Below are positions 53,249-61,093 of a stretch of 64,000 nucleotides of DNA, in pieces. A program made the translations under genes and the position numbers. The stretch is from Pantoea sp. Ap-967 (lineage in GTDB: Bacteria; Pseudomonadota; Gammaproteobacteria; Pseudomonadales; Pseudomonadaceae): the NCBI RefSeq assembly GCF_011752565.1, contig NZ_VWXK01000009.1:156134-220133 (forward strand), read 5' to 3'. The notes under the pieces are model-generated. The model ran no database searches. It saw nothing but the letters and a program-made list of their open reading frames with translations, and had not been told where the DNA came from. Position 1 is the stretch's first letter, and every line of letters starts with the position of its first letter.

Positions 53249-53467
53249 ATGTCCACCACCGTTGCCACGTCCGCCGACAGCGACCTGTCGCTGCCGTCCC
53301 TGCCGTTGAGCGAGATTCTGCCCTGGGCCATCTTCGCCGGCCTGCTCCTGCTGCTGGCGATCTATTTCGTCGGTGCCGAGCAAGGTGCCACCGCACTGAT
53401 CTCCGGTGCCTACGTGCACGAGTTCGTGCATGACGGCCGCCACCTGCTGGGCTTCCCCTGCCACTGA
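53249..53467 (+). CDS. cbtB: CbtB, cobalt transporter small subunit
   Basis: 72 aa with one membrane span (LPWAIFAGLLLLLAIYFVGAEQGA) and a C-terminal His-rich end (YVHEFVHDGRHLLGFPCH) that matches CbtB. With CbtA it forms a predicted cobalt uptake system in bacteria that make cobalamin. AGGAG precedes the ATG. B12 riboswitch upstream, cbtA 14 bp downstream. Confidence 0.93.
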   Translation: MSTTVATSADSDLSLPSLPLSEILPWAIFAGLLLLLAIYFVGAEQGATALISGAYVHEFVHDGRHLLGFPCH

Positions 53468-53481
53468 CCGAGGGTTGTGAC

Positions 53482-54252
53482 ATGACAGGCAATCTCCTGC
53501 TGCGCGGCATGCTTGCCGGGCTGTTGGCGGGCATCCTCGCCTTTGGCTTTGCGAAAGTGTTCGGTGAGCCTTCGGTGGACCAAGCCATCGCTTTCGAAGA
53601 ATCCGTGGCCCATGCCCATAGCCATGACCACGGCGGCGGCGCTGCCGACGAAGAAGAAGAGGAACTGGTCAGCCGCGCGGTGCAGAGCAGCGTCGGGCTG
53701 TTCACCGGTGTGGTGATCTACAGCGTATCGATCGGCGGCATCTTCGCCCTGGTGTTCGCCTTCGCCATGGGCCGTATGGGTGGCCTGAAGGTAGGCCCGC
53801 GTGGCCTGGCGGCCATCCTTGCGCTGCTGGCCTTCATCAGCGTGATCCTGGTGCCGGGGCTCAAGTACCCGGCCAACCCGCCATCGGTGGGCGACGCTGA
53901 AACCATCGGCCAGCGCACCAAGCTGTTCTTCCTGATGCTGGTGGTGTCGCTGGCAGCGCTGGTGGTGGCGGTGAACCTGTTCCGCAAGCTGCTGGCTCGC
54001 CACGGTGGCTGGACCGCGGCGGTTGCGGCGATCGTGCTCTATGGCGTGATCATGGCCGTGGCCGGCAAGCTGTTCCCGGCCATCAACGAAGTGCCCGAGG
54101 GCTTCTCGGCCACCTTGCTGTGGAACTTCCGCATCGCTTCGCTTGGCATCCACGTGGTGCTGTGGAGCGTGCTCGGCCTGGTGTTCGGCTGGCTGGCCCA
54201 AGGCCCGGTACTGGCCCCACGCAACCGCCACAACGCCCGCCTGCAGTCCTGA
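53482..54252 (+). CDS. cbtA: CbtA, cobalt transporter integral membrane subunit
   Basis: 256 aa with six or so spans. The His-rich loop AHAHSHDHGGGAADEEEEEL after the first span is typical of CbtA and probably binds the metal. The pair with cbtB under a cobalamin riboswitch is a well-known arrangement: high B12 turns off cobalt uptake. Confidence 0.93.
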   Translation: MTGNLLLRGMLAGLLAGILAFGFAKVFGEPSVDQAIAFEESVAHAHSHDHGGGAADEEEEELVSRAVQSSVGLFTGVVIYSVSIGGIFALVFAFAMGRMGGLKVGPRGLAAILALLAFISVILVPGLKYPANPPSVGDAETIGQRTKLFFLMLVVSLAALVVAVNLFRKLLARHGGWTAAVAAIVLYGVIMAVAGKLFPAINEVPEGFSATLLWNFRIASLGIHVVLWSVLGLVFGWLAQGPVLAPRNRHNARLQS

Positions 54253-54266
54253 GCCAACGCCCATTG

Positions 54267-54439
54267 CGCGCTGCGCTCGCTCCTATGGAACAAACCGTAA
54301 CCATCTGATTTAACGGTGAATCCTGTAGGAGCGAGCGCAGCTCGCGATGGGCTGCAAAGCAGCCCCGGCACTATGAACCGCGAGGCTGAAACCCTGGGGC
54401 CGCTGCGCGCCCCATCGCGAGCTGCGCTCGCTCCTACCG
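54267..54439. repeat. REP elements after cbtA (single plus inverted pair)
   Basis: A single REP half (CGCGCTGCGCTCGCTCCTAT, 54268-54287) directly follows cbtA, then a full inverted pair with the composite spacer lies at 54324-54438. The rest of the 348-bp gap to the convergent methyltransferase gene (54440-54600) shows only a short GC-rich stretch (GCGCGACAGCGCAGCCCGCAAGGGCTGGGCT) and no gene. Confidence 0.88.
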
Positions 54440-54600
54440 GGGACGGCGCTGGCCTGGAGATGGTTGTGGTGTAGGTCAAGCGCCGGTGTTCGCGTATCGC
54501 ATTTTTGGGCACCCACGCATTGCGGCGCGACTGCTGGCACGGTTCCCTGCGCGACAGCGCAGCCCGCAAGGGCTGGGCTATCTCCTACAGAAATATCCTT

Positions 54601-55500
54601 TCAGCCCAAATTGCGCTTGAGCACAGCAATGTGCTCCGGGCCAATGCCACAGCAGCCGCCGATCAGGCTGGCCCCGCGCTGACGCCAGTCCTGGGCCCAG
54701 GCCAGGTAACCTGGCGGGTCGAGGTCTTCACGCAGTTCATCCAGGCCATCGTTGGCCGTCGCTTCCTTGGGTTGCGGCGGGAAGGCGTTGGCGTAGGCGC
54801 CGATGGCGATATCGGCCTGCTTGGCCTGGATCAGCGAATGGGCCACGTCCACCGCCGCGCCGATGACTTCCGGCTGGCTGCAATTGAACAGTACCGCCGC
54901 TACCCCCAGGCCTGCCACCGCCTCGATCGCCTCGGCCACCGGCTCACCCGAGCGCAGGCGCGGGGTGGCATCGACCTCTTCGTCCTGCAAGGTGAACGAC
55001 ACCCAGAACGGCTTGCCGTCCGCGGGCAGCTGAGCGTGAATGGCACGGACTTCAGCAATCGAGCTCTGGGTTTCTGCCAGCCACAGGTCCACATGCGGGG
55101 CCAGGCCCTGCAACAGCGGCGCCAGCACTTCGGCAACCCGCTCGGGCTGGAACAGGTCTGGCCGATAGGAGCCGAACAGCGGCGGCAGCGAACCTGCCAC
55201 CTGTACCTGGCCGCCGCTGCCATCGGCGGCGCGGCGGGCCAACTGGCCGGCAACCGTGGCCAACTGCAACCCTTCCCGGGCAAAGCGTTCCTCACCGATA
55301 TGGAACGGCACCACGGCGTAGCTGTTGCTGGCGATAACTTGGGCACCGGCGGCGATGAACGCCGCGTGCACGCCCACAACGGCCTCGGGCGCTTCGCTCA
55401 GGGCCAGTGCCGACCACTCCGGCTGGCGGAAGGGTGCGCCGCTGCGCTGCAACTCCCGCCCCATGCCGCCATCCAGGACCACCATCGCTCGCTGTTTCAT
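54601..55500 (-). CDS. Homocysteine S-methyltransferase (MmuM-like)
   Basis: 299 aa, a TIM-barrel zinc methyltransferase. It opens VVLDGGMGRELQRSG and has the three zinc cysteines Cys207 (LFNCSQPE) and Cys283-Cys284 (LIGGCCGIGPEH). Such enzymes methylate homocysteine to methionine using S-methylmethionine or S-adenosylmethionine. It is divergent from the amino-acid binding-protein/permease and mesXD genes, making a methionine region. Substrate preference not resolved by sequence. Confidence 0.9.
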   Translation of the reverse strand: MKQRAMVVLDGGMGRELQRSGAPFRQPEWSALALSEAPEAVVGVHAAFIAAGAQVIASNSYAVVPFHIGEERFAREGLQLATVAGQLARRAADGSGGQVQVAGSLPPLFGSYRPDLFQPERVAEVLAPLLQGLAPHVDLWLAETQSSIAEVRAIHAQLPADGKPFWVSFTLQDEEVDATPRLRSGEPVAEAIEAVAGLGVAAVLFNCSQPEVIGAAVDVAHSLIQAKQADIAIGAYANAFPPQPKEATANDGLDELREDLDPPGYLAWAQDWRQRGASLIGGCCGIGPEHIAVLKRNLG

Positions 55501-55521
55501 ATAACTTCTCTAAAGGTGCTT

Positions 55522-55536
55522 ATGACTAAAATTCAT
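55522..55536. promoter_or_regulatory. ATGA-N7-TCAT dyad in methyltransferase/binding-protein divergent gap
   Basis: ATGACTAAAATTCAT is a short dyad in the 103-bp divergent region, a T-N11-A like layout used by LysR proteins. It may serve methionine-related control. Weak evidence. Confidence 0.25.
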
Positions 55537-55603
55537 TATGTTTGGAGGACCTATAACTATTAAATACCCTACTCGATTTTCAGCCAATTTTTCAGGTATT
55601 TAC

Positions 55604-56425
55604 ATGCGCTTCGCTGCCTTGCTCGGCTCCAGCCTGCTGCTGCTCGCCTCCGCCTCCCACGCCCTTGCCGGCTCCACCCTGGAGCGTGTCGAGTCGAACA
55701 AGGAAATGGTCAACGTGCTGATGGAGAGCTACCCGCCCTTCTCGTTCCTCAACGAACAGAACCAGCTGGACGGTTTCGATGTCGATGTGGCCAAGGCCGT
55801 GGCACAGAAGCTCGGCGTCAAGTTGCGCCTGGAAACCCCATCCTGGGACGTGATCGCCGCTGGCCGCTGGAGCGGGCGCTATGACATCTGCATTTGCTCG
55901 ATGACCCCGAGCAAGGCACGGGCCGAGGTGTTCGACTTCCCCGTGGAATACTACGCCTCGCCTGCCGTGATCGTGGTCAACGCCAACGACGACCGGATTC
56001 ACACCGCCAAGGACCTGGATGGGCGCAAGGTCGGGCTGACCAGTGCCTCCAGCTACGAGAGCTACCTCAACAAGAACCTGGTGATCGAAGGTGCCGAAGA
56101 CCAGCACATCGACTACCCGTTCGACTTCGTCCAGGTCGCCCCCTACGACACCGACAACGTCGCCTTCCAGGACCTGGGCCTGGGTGCCGGCGTGCGCCTG
56201 GACGCGATTCTCACCAACCTGGTGACCGCGCAACCGCGCCTGGATCAGGACAAGCGCTTCAAGCTGGCCGGCGCACCGCTGTACGAAGAACCAAACTCGG
56301 TGGCCATCGAGAAAGGCGACCCGCAGTGGGATGCCAAGGTGCGCCAGGTGTTCGCCGAACTCAAGGCTGACGGCACGCTGGCCAAGCTCTCGCAGAAATG
56401 GATCGGTGCCGACATCAGCAAATGA
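55604..56425 (+). CDS. ABC transporter substrate-binding protein (SBP family 3), amino-acid type
   Basis: 273 aa with a signal peptide (MRFAALLGSSLLLLASASHALAG). Mature sequence carries the SBP_bac_3 hallmarks: YPPFSFLNEQNQLDGFDVDVAKAVAQKLGVKL, WDVIAAGRWSGRYDICICSMTPSKARAEVFDF, KDLDGRKVGLTSASSYE. ATG 55604 starts the signal peptide. It is coupled by ATGA to the permease gene and precedes mesX/mesD; methionine, S-methylmethionine or another sulfur amino acid is the likely ligand. Confidence 0.9.
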   Translation: MRFAALLGSSLLLLASASHALAGSTLERVESNKEMVNVLMESYPPFSFLNEQNQLDGFDVDVAKAVAQKLGVKLRLETPSWDVIAAGRWSGRYDICICSMTPSKARAEVFDFPVEYYASPAVIVVNANDDRIHTAKDLDGRKVGLTSASSYESYLNKNLVIEGAEDQHIDYPFDFVQVAPYDTDNVAFQDLGLGAGVRLDAILTNLVTAQPRLDQDKRFKLAGAPLYEEPNSVAIEKGDPQWDAKVRQVFAELKADGTLAKLSQKWIGADISK

Positions 56426-57243
56426 GCGCCTTTCAACCTTCCCCCAAGCCCGTGGCCAATGCCACGGGCGCTCACCTGTTCGGGTTCCGCACCCGGTTGT
56501 ACCTGACCTGGCTGGCGCTGTTCGCCCTGTTCGTGGCGTTCTTCCTCAGTTTCGACCTGAAGTTCGCCATCATCCTGGACAAGTTCCCCAACCTCGCCGG
56601 CTTCAAGCTCGGGCCCAACGGGTTCCTGCAAGGGGCAGCGCTGACCTTGTTCCTGTGCCTGTGTTCGATGGTGGTGTCGGTGCTGTTCGGCTTTGCCGCG
56701 GCGCTGGCGCGGCTATCGCGCAGTGCAGTGCTGGTGGGCGTCGCCAGTTTCTACACCTCGTTCTTTCGCGGCACGCCGCTGCTGATCCAGATTCTGCTGA
56801 TCTACCTGGGCCTGCCGCAGCTGGGCCTGGTGCCCGGCGCCATCAGCGCCGGCATCATTGCCTTGTCGCTGAACTACGGCGCCTACCTGAGCGAAATTTT
56901 CCGCGCCGGCATACTCGGGGTTGCCCGCGGCCAGCGCGAAGCCGCCCTGGCACTGGGCATGCGCCCGGCCCAGATCTTCTGGAGCATCACCCTGCCCCAG
57001 GCCATGCGGGTCATCATTCCGCCCACGGCAAACCAGTTCATTTCCATGCTCAAGGACTCGTCGCTGATCTCGGTGATGGGCGTGTGGGAAGTGATGTTCC
57101 TGGCCCAGTCCTACGGCCGCTCAAGCTATCGTTACCTGGAGATGCTGACCACGGCGGCAGTGATCTACTGGGTGCTGTCGATCCTGCTGGAACTGGTGCA
57201 GGCACGCCTGGAACGGCATTTCGGCAAAGCCTACCAGCGGTAG
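56422..57243 (+). CDS. ABC transporter permease, amino-acid (HisM/GlnP) type
   Basis: 273 aa. Several spans and the HisM-type EAA loop (REAALALGMRPAQIFWSITLPQAMRVIIPPT). It overlaps the binding-protein gene by ATGA. No ATPase gene follows, so the nucleotide-binding subunit must be shared from another locus. After it comes a perfect 12-bp hairpin. Confidence 0.9.
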   Translation: MSAFQPSPKPVANATGAHLFGFRTRLYLTWLALFALFVAFFLSFDLKFAIILDKFPNLAGFKLGPNGFLQGAALTLFLCLCSMVVSVLFGFAAALARLSRSAVLVGVASFYTSFFRGTPLLIQILLIYLGLPQLGLVPGAISAGIIALSLNYGAYLSEIFRAGILGVARGQREAALALGMRPAQIFWSITLPQAMRVIIPPTANQFISMLKDSSLISVMGVWEVMFLAQSYGRSSYRYLEMLTTAAVIYWVLSILLELVQARLERHFGKAYQR

Positions 57244-57294
57244 TGCCTGTGCTCACTTGATGCCCCGGCGGCGCTCGATCACCCGTCCCCGAAA

Positions 57295-57324
57295 CCGCTC
57301 ATGATGAAAAAACATCATGAGCGG
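57295..57324. promoter_or_regulatory. Perfect 12-bp inverted repeat with A6 loop between permease and mesX
   Basis: CCGCTCATGATG and CATCATGAGCGG are exactly complementary around AAAAAA. On the plus strand no T-run follows (AACTAAAAAACC), so it is not a classical terminator for the permease transcript. It could block read-through weakly, stabilise an mRNA end, or be an operator for mesXD. Undetermined. Confidence 0.6.
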
Positions 57325-57465
57325 AACTAAAAAACCTTTGAAATTTCCTCATTAGCCTCAGCGCCGACCGATCCTTAAACTTCATCTTAATCACAGCCAA
57401 TTTGCAGATCACTGAGCAACCACCCAACACCGGGTGTGGCCCCAGGATCGGGACAGCGGATCAAG

Positions 57466-58449
57466 ATGAACAGCGACTTCACTTTCAGCCTCAAAAGCAT
57501 TGCCTTCGACGAGCACTACCAGCCTGCCGAAAACACCCGCATCACCACCAACTTCGCCAACTTGGCCCGGGGTGAAAACCGCCAGGAAAACCTGCGCAAT
57601 ACCTTGAAGATGATCAACAATCGCTTCAATGCCCTGGCGCACTGGGATAACCCTAACGGCGAGCGCTATTCGCTGGAGCTGGACATCGTCTCGGTGGAAA
57701 TGCACCTTGATACCACGCACAAGGGCCAGGCCCTGCCGCTGATCGAAATATTGAAAACCACCATCGTCGACCACCACACCGGCGAGCGCATCGACGGCAT
57801 GGTTGGCAACAACTTCTCCTCCTACGTGCGCGACTACGACTTCAGCGTCCTGTTGCTGGGGCATAACAAAGGCCAGGCTTCATTCAGCACGCCAGAGCAT
57901 TTCGGTGACCTGCACGGCCAGCTGTTCAAGGCGTTCGTCAACTCCGCAGCCTACCAGCAACACTTCGCCAAGGCGCCGGTCATCTGCCTCAGCGTTTCCA
58001 GCAGCAAAACCTACCGGCGCACCGAGAACCACCACCCGGTACTGGGCGTGGAATATGTGCAGGATGAATATTCGCTGACCGACGACTACTTCAGGAAGAT
58101 GGGCTTGAAGGTGCGCTACTTCATGCCGCCCAACAGTGTTGCGCCCCTGGCGTTCTATTTTGCCGGTGATTTGCTGGGCGATTACACCCCGCTTGAACTG
58201 ATCAGCACCATCAGCACCATGGACACGTTCCAGAAGATTTATCGGCCAGAGATCTACAACGCCAACTCGGCGGCCGGAAAGTCTTATCAGCCCAGCTTGA
58301 AACATCAAGACTATTCGCTGACACGCATTGTGTATGACCGGGAAGAACGTAGCCGCCTGGCCATCGAACAAGGCAAGTTTGCCGAGGAACAATTCGTCAA
58401 GCCGTATCAGGCAACGCTCGCGCAGTGGTCTGCGCAATACGCTCATTGA
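57466..58449 (+). CDS. mesX: MesX, DUF1852 partner of MesD methionine synthase
   Basis: 327 aa, cytosolic. The DUF1852 family is recognised from FSLKSIAFDEHYQPAENTRITTNFANLARGENRQENLRNTLKMI and from the following MesD-type gene. From published work on folate-independent methionine synthases as I recall it, DUF1852 (MesX) is needed by MesD for oxygen-dependent methyl transfer to homocysteine. ATG 57466 is used; the weak AGCGG-type upstream sequence makes the start less certain. Mechanism of MesX is not established. Confidence 0.88.
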   Translation: MNSDFTFSLKSIAFDEHYQPAENTRITTNFANLARGENRQENLRNTLKMINNRFNALAHWDNPNGERYSLELDIVSVEMHLDTTHKGQALPLIEILKTTIVDHHTGERIDGMVGNNFSSYVRDYDFSVLLLGHNKGQASFSTPEHFGDLHGQLFKAFVNSAAYQQHFAKAPVICLSVSSSKTYRRTENHHPVLGVEYVQDEYSLTDDYFRKMGLKVRYFMPPNSVAPLAFYFAGDLLGDYTPLELISTISTMDTFQKIYRPEIYNANSAAGKSYQPSLKHQDYSLTRIVYDREERSRLAIEQGKFAEEQFVKPYQATLAQWSAQYAH

Positions 58450-58477
58450 TCGCTTCTATTATTCAAGGTTATTCCAG

Positions 58478-59506
58478 ATGAAGAAACTGCTCCCCACGTC
58501 CACCGCTGGCAGCCTGCCAAAACCCGCCTGGCTGGCCCAGCCGGAGACGCTGTGGTCACCGTGGAAACTGCAGGGCGATGAACTGGTCGAGGGCAAGCAA
58601 GACGCCCTGCGCCTGGCGCTGCAAGAACAGCAACACGCCGGCATCGACATCGTCAGCGATGGCGAACAAACCCGCCAGCACTTCGTCACCACCTTTATCG
58701 AACACCTCGACGGCGTGGATTTCGAACAGCGCGAGACAGTCAGAATTCGTGACCGCTACGATGCCAGTGTACCGACGGTGGTGGGTGCAGTGGCACGGCG
58801 CAAGCCGGTATTCGTCGAGGATGCCAAGTTCCTCCGCCAGCAGACCTCGCAGCCGATCAAATGGGCGCTGCCTGGCCCCATGACCATGATCGACACCCTG
58901 TACGACGCCCATTACAAGAGCCGCGAAAAACTGGCCTGGGAGTTTGCCAAGATTCTCAACCAGGAAGCCCGCGAGCTGGAGGCCGCTGGCGTCGACATCA
59001 TTCAGTTCGACGAGCCTGCCTTCAACGTGTTCTTCGATGAAGTGAACGAATGGGGCGTCGCCACCCTGGAGCGGGCCATCGAAGGCCTCAAGTGCGAAAC
59101 CGCCGTGCATATCTGCTACGGCTACGGCATCAAGGCCAACACCGACTGGAAAAAGACCCTGGGCTCGGAATGGCGGCAATATGAGGAAGCCTTCCCCAAA
59201 CTGCAGAAGTCCAGCATCGATATCGTCTCGCTGGAATGCCACAACTCCCACGTGCCCATGGACCTGATCGAGCTGATCCGTGGCAAGAAGGTCATGGTCG
59301 GCGCCATCGACGTGGCCAACCATGCCATCGAAACCCCCGAGGAAGTGGCCAATACCCTGCGCAAGGCCCTGCAGTTCGTAGACGCCGACAAGCTCTACCC
59401 GTGCACCAACTGCGGCATGGCCCCCCTGCCGCGCCAGGTGGCGAACGGCAAGCTCAAGGCGCTGAGCGCCGGTGCAGAGATCGTGCGCCGCGAACTGTCG
59501 CGTTAA
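58478..59506 (+). CDS. mesD: MesD, folate-independent core methionine synthase (MetE C-terminal-like)
   Basis: 342 aa with only the catalytic barrel of MetE-type methionine synthase. The MetE zinc ligands are conserved: His211-x-Cys213 (VHICYGYG), Glu253 (SLECHNSH) and a late Cys (Cys309 or Cys312 in YPCTNCGMAPLP). The N-terminal folate-binding half of MetE is absent, in line with a methyl donor other than methyltetrahydrofolate. AAGG precedes the ATG. It starts 28 bp after mesX and is followed by a flavin reductase gene. Confidence 0.9.
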   Translation: MKKLLPTSTAGSLPKPAWLAQPETLWSPWKLQGDELVEGKQDALRLALQEQQHAGIDIVSDGEQTRQHFVTTFIEHLDGVDFEQRETVRIRDRYDASVPTVVGAVARRKPVFVEDAKFLRQQTSQPIKWALPGPMTMIDTLYDAHYKSREKLAWEFAKILNQEARELEAAGVDIIQFDEPAFNVFFDEVNEWGVATLERAIEGLKCETAVHICYGYGIKANTDWKKTLGSEWRQYEEAFPKLQKSSIDIVSLECHNSHVPMDLIELIRGKKVMVGAIDVANHAIETPEEVANTLRKALQFVDADKLYPCTNCGMAPLPRQVANGKLKALSAGAEIVRRELSR

Positions 59507-59563
59507 TGAGCCGCAAGGGCTTGGCCAATGCCAGGCCCTTGCCCCACATCGATAGGATTTCCC

Positions 59564-60070
59564 ATGTCACGTCCTGGTAACGCCATCGAGCCCTTGCGCT
59601 TTCGCGAGGCGCTCGGGCACTACGCCTCCGGCATCACGGTCATTACCTCGCAGCATGAAGGCGAGCCACTGGGTTTCACCTGCCAGTCGTTCTACAGCGT
59701 GTCGATGAACCCGCCGCTGGTTTCGTTCAGTGTCATGGCCAGCTCCGCCAGCTATCCCGGTATCCGCCAGGCCGGGCGCTTTGCGGTCAATATCCTGTCG
59801 GGCGAGCAGGTGGCCATTTCCAATCAGTTTGCCCGCCGTGGCACCGACAAATGGCACGGGGTGCAATGGCAGGCTTCGCCGCTGGGCAACCCGGTGATTG
59901 CCGGTAGCCTGCACTGGCTGGATTGCGAGATCCACGCCGAACACGTGGCAGGCGATCACCTGATCGTGATTGGCGAAGTGAAAGCGATGGACCAACAGGC
60001 AGTCGCCGCCACGCAGCCTTTGCTGTATTTCAAGGGGCAGTATTGCAACCTCGTGCAGGCGTGCGCCTGA
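59564..60070 (+). CDS. Flavin reductase domain protein (FMN-binding split barrel)
   Basis: 168 aa. The family signature is clear: RFREALGHYASGITVITSQHEGEPLGFTCQSFYSVSMNPPLVSFSVMASSASYPGIRQAGRFAVNIL. It would supply reduced FMN/FAD with NAD(P)H. It follows mesXD at 57 bp on the same strand, so it may feed electrons to the oxygen-dependent MesD/MesX reaction. AGGA lies upstream of the ATG at 59564. Confidence 0.88.
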   Translation: MSRPGNAIEPLRFREALGHYASGITVITSQHEGEPLGFTCQSFYSVSMNPPLVSFSVMASSASYPGIRQAGRFAVNILSGEQVAISNQFARRGTDKWHGVQWQASPLGNPVIAGSLHWLDCEIHAEHVAGDHLIVIGEVKAMDQQAVAATQPLLYFKGQYCNLVQACA

Positions 60071-60093
60071 GGCAATCACTGCAGGCGGTGCGC

Positions 60094-60981
60094 TCAAGCA
60101 ACGCCTGGCAGCCCGATGCAAAGCTCCATGAACCGCGCTGCCGCCCGTGAGGGCGTGGCAGCATGGGGCAGCAAGATGGAGAACTGCCGCACCAGCGGCT
60201 CTGGCGCAATCCGCACCTGGCGCAGCACGCCGTCTTCATGGCGAATCGACATGGCCGAGACAAACCCAATCCCCATGCCCGCCCGCACCGCTTCCTTGAC
60301 CCCTTCCACGCCGGCAATCTCCAGCGCTACCCGCATCGCCACGCCATGCCGGGCGAACGCCCGCTCAACGATCTGCCGCACCCCCGAGCCACTTTCACGC
60401 AGCACCAGCGGGTAGGCGCCCAGCACCGCCAGGCTCTGCTCCTGGGTGTCCGCCAGCGGATGGCCATTGGGCACGATCGCCACGATTTCGTCTTGCCGCC
60501 ACCCCGTGACGCCCGTCCCCAGCGGCAACTCCTGCCCCGGCGGGCCCTCGATCAGGGCGATGTCGACGTTGCCCAGCGCTGCAACGATTTCCCGCGTGTT
60601 GCCGTGTGCGGTGGTGACCAGCACTTCCGGGTAGCGCCCATGGAAATCGGCGATCAGGTACGGCAGCAGGTAGCTGGCCGGCGTGGTGCTGGCACCGATG
60701 CGCAAGGTACCGCGCTCAAGGCCCCGCAAAGCCTCGCGCAGGGCCTGGGCCTGGTGGAAGGTTTCGCGCAGGCGCAGGGCATGGGCCAGCAACTGCTCCC
60801 CGGCCGCGGTCAGGCGCACGCCGCGGCCAGCGCGTTGGTACAGGGGCTCGCCAAAGTCTTCCTGCAGCAGCTTGAGCTGGCCGGAGACTGCCGGTTGCGA
60901 CAAGTGCAGGGCCTGGGCGGCGTGGCTGATGTTGCCATGCTCGGCCACGGTGGCGAACGTTATCAGCTGTTCTGGAGTCAT
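60094..60981 (-). CDS. LysR-family regulator, YeiE-like
   Basis: 295 aa. LysR HTH (LITFATVAEHGNISHAAQALHLSQPAVSGQLKLLQEDFGEPLYQRAGRGVRLTAAGE) and a PBP-like effector domain with AYPLVLRESGSGVRQIVE, the anion-pocket region of CysB/CbbR/YeiE-type members. It is divergent from a yeiH-type gene, as yeiE is in E. coli, where YeiE relates to sulfite/sulfur oxyanion handling. It also ends 24 bp from the flavin reductase stop (convergent). Confidence 0.9.
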   Translation of the reverse strand: MTPEQLITFATVAEHGNISHAAQALHLSQPAVSGQLKLLQEDFGEPLYQRAGRGVRLTAAGEQLLAHALRLRETFHQAQALREALRGLERGTLRIGASTTPASYLLPYLIADFHGRYPEVLVTTAHGNTREIVAALGNVDIALIEGPPGQELPLGTGVTGWRQDEIVAIVPNGHPLADTQEQSLAVLGAYPLVLRESGSGVRQIVERAFARHGVAMRVALEIAGVEGVKEAVRAGMGIGFVSAMSIRHEDGVLRQVRIAPEPLVRQFSILLPHAATPSRAAARFMELCIGLPGVA

Positions 60982-60988
60982 TTTCTAA

Positions 60989-61046
60989 AAATATCAGCTA
61001 TTCGGATATTTGCCATTTCAAATTACGATTTTTTATAAGCTTATAA
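60989..61046. promoter_or_regulatory. Two palindromes in the LysR-yeiH divergent promoter
   Basis: AAATATC-N9-GATATTT spans 60989-61011 and the perfect 14-mer TTATAAGCTTATAA spans 61033-61046, both in the 112-bp gap. Paired recognition and activation sites of this kind are typical of LysR regulators controlling a divergent target, here the YeiH-type transporter. Confidence 0.55.
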
Positions 61047-61093
61047 CCAGATTAACGTAGGCCCTGTCGAAACACCTTTTCCGGAGGACTCAC

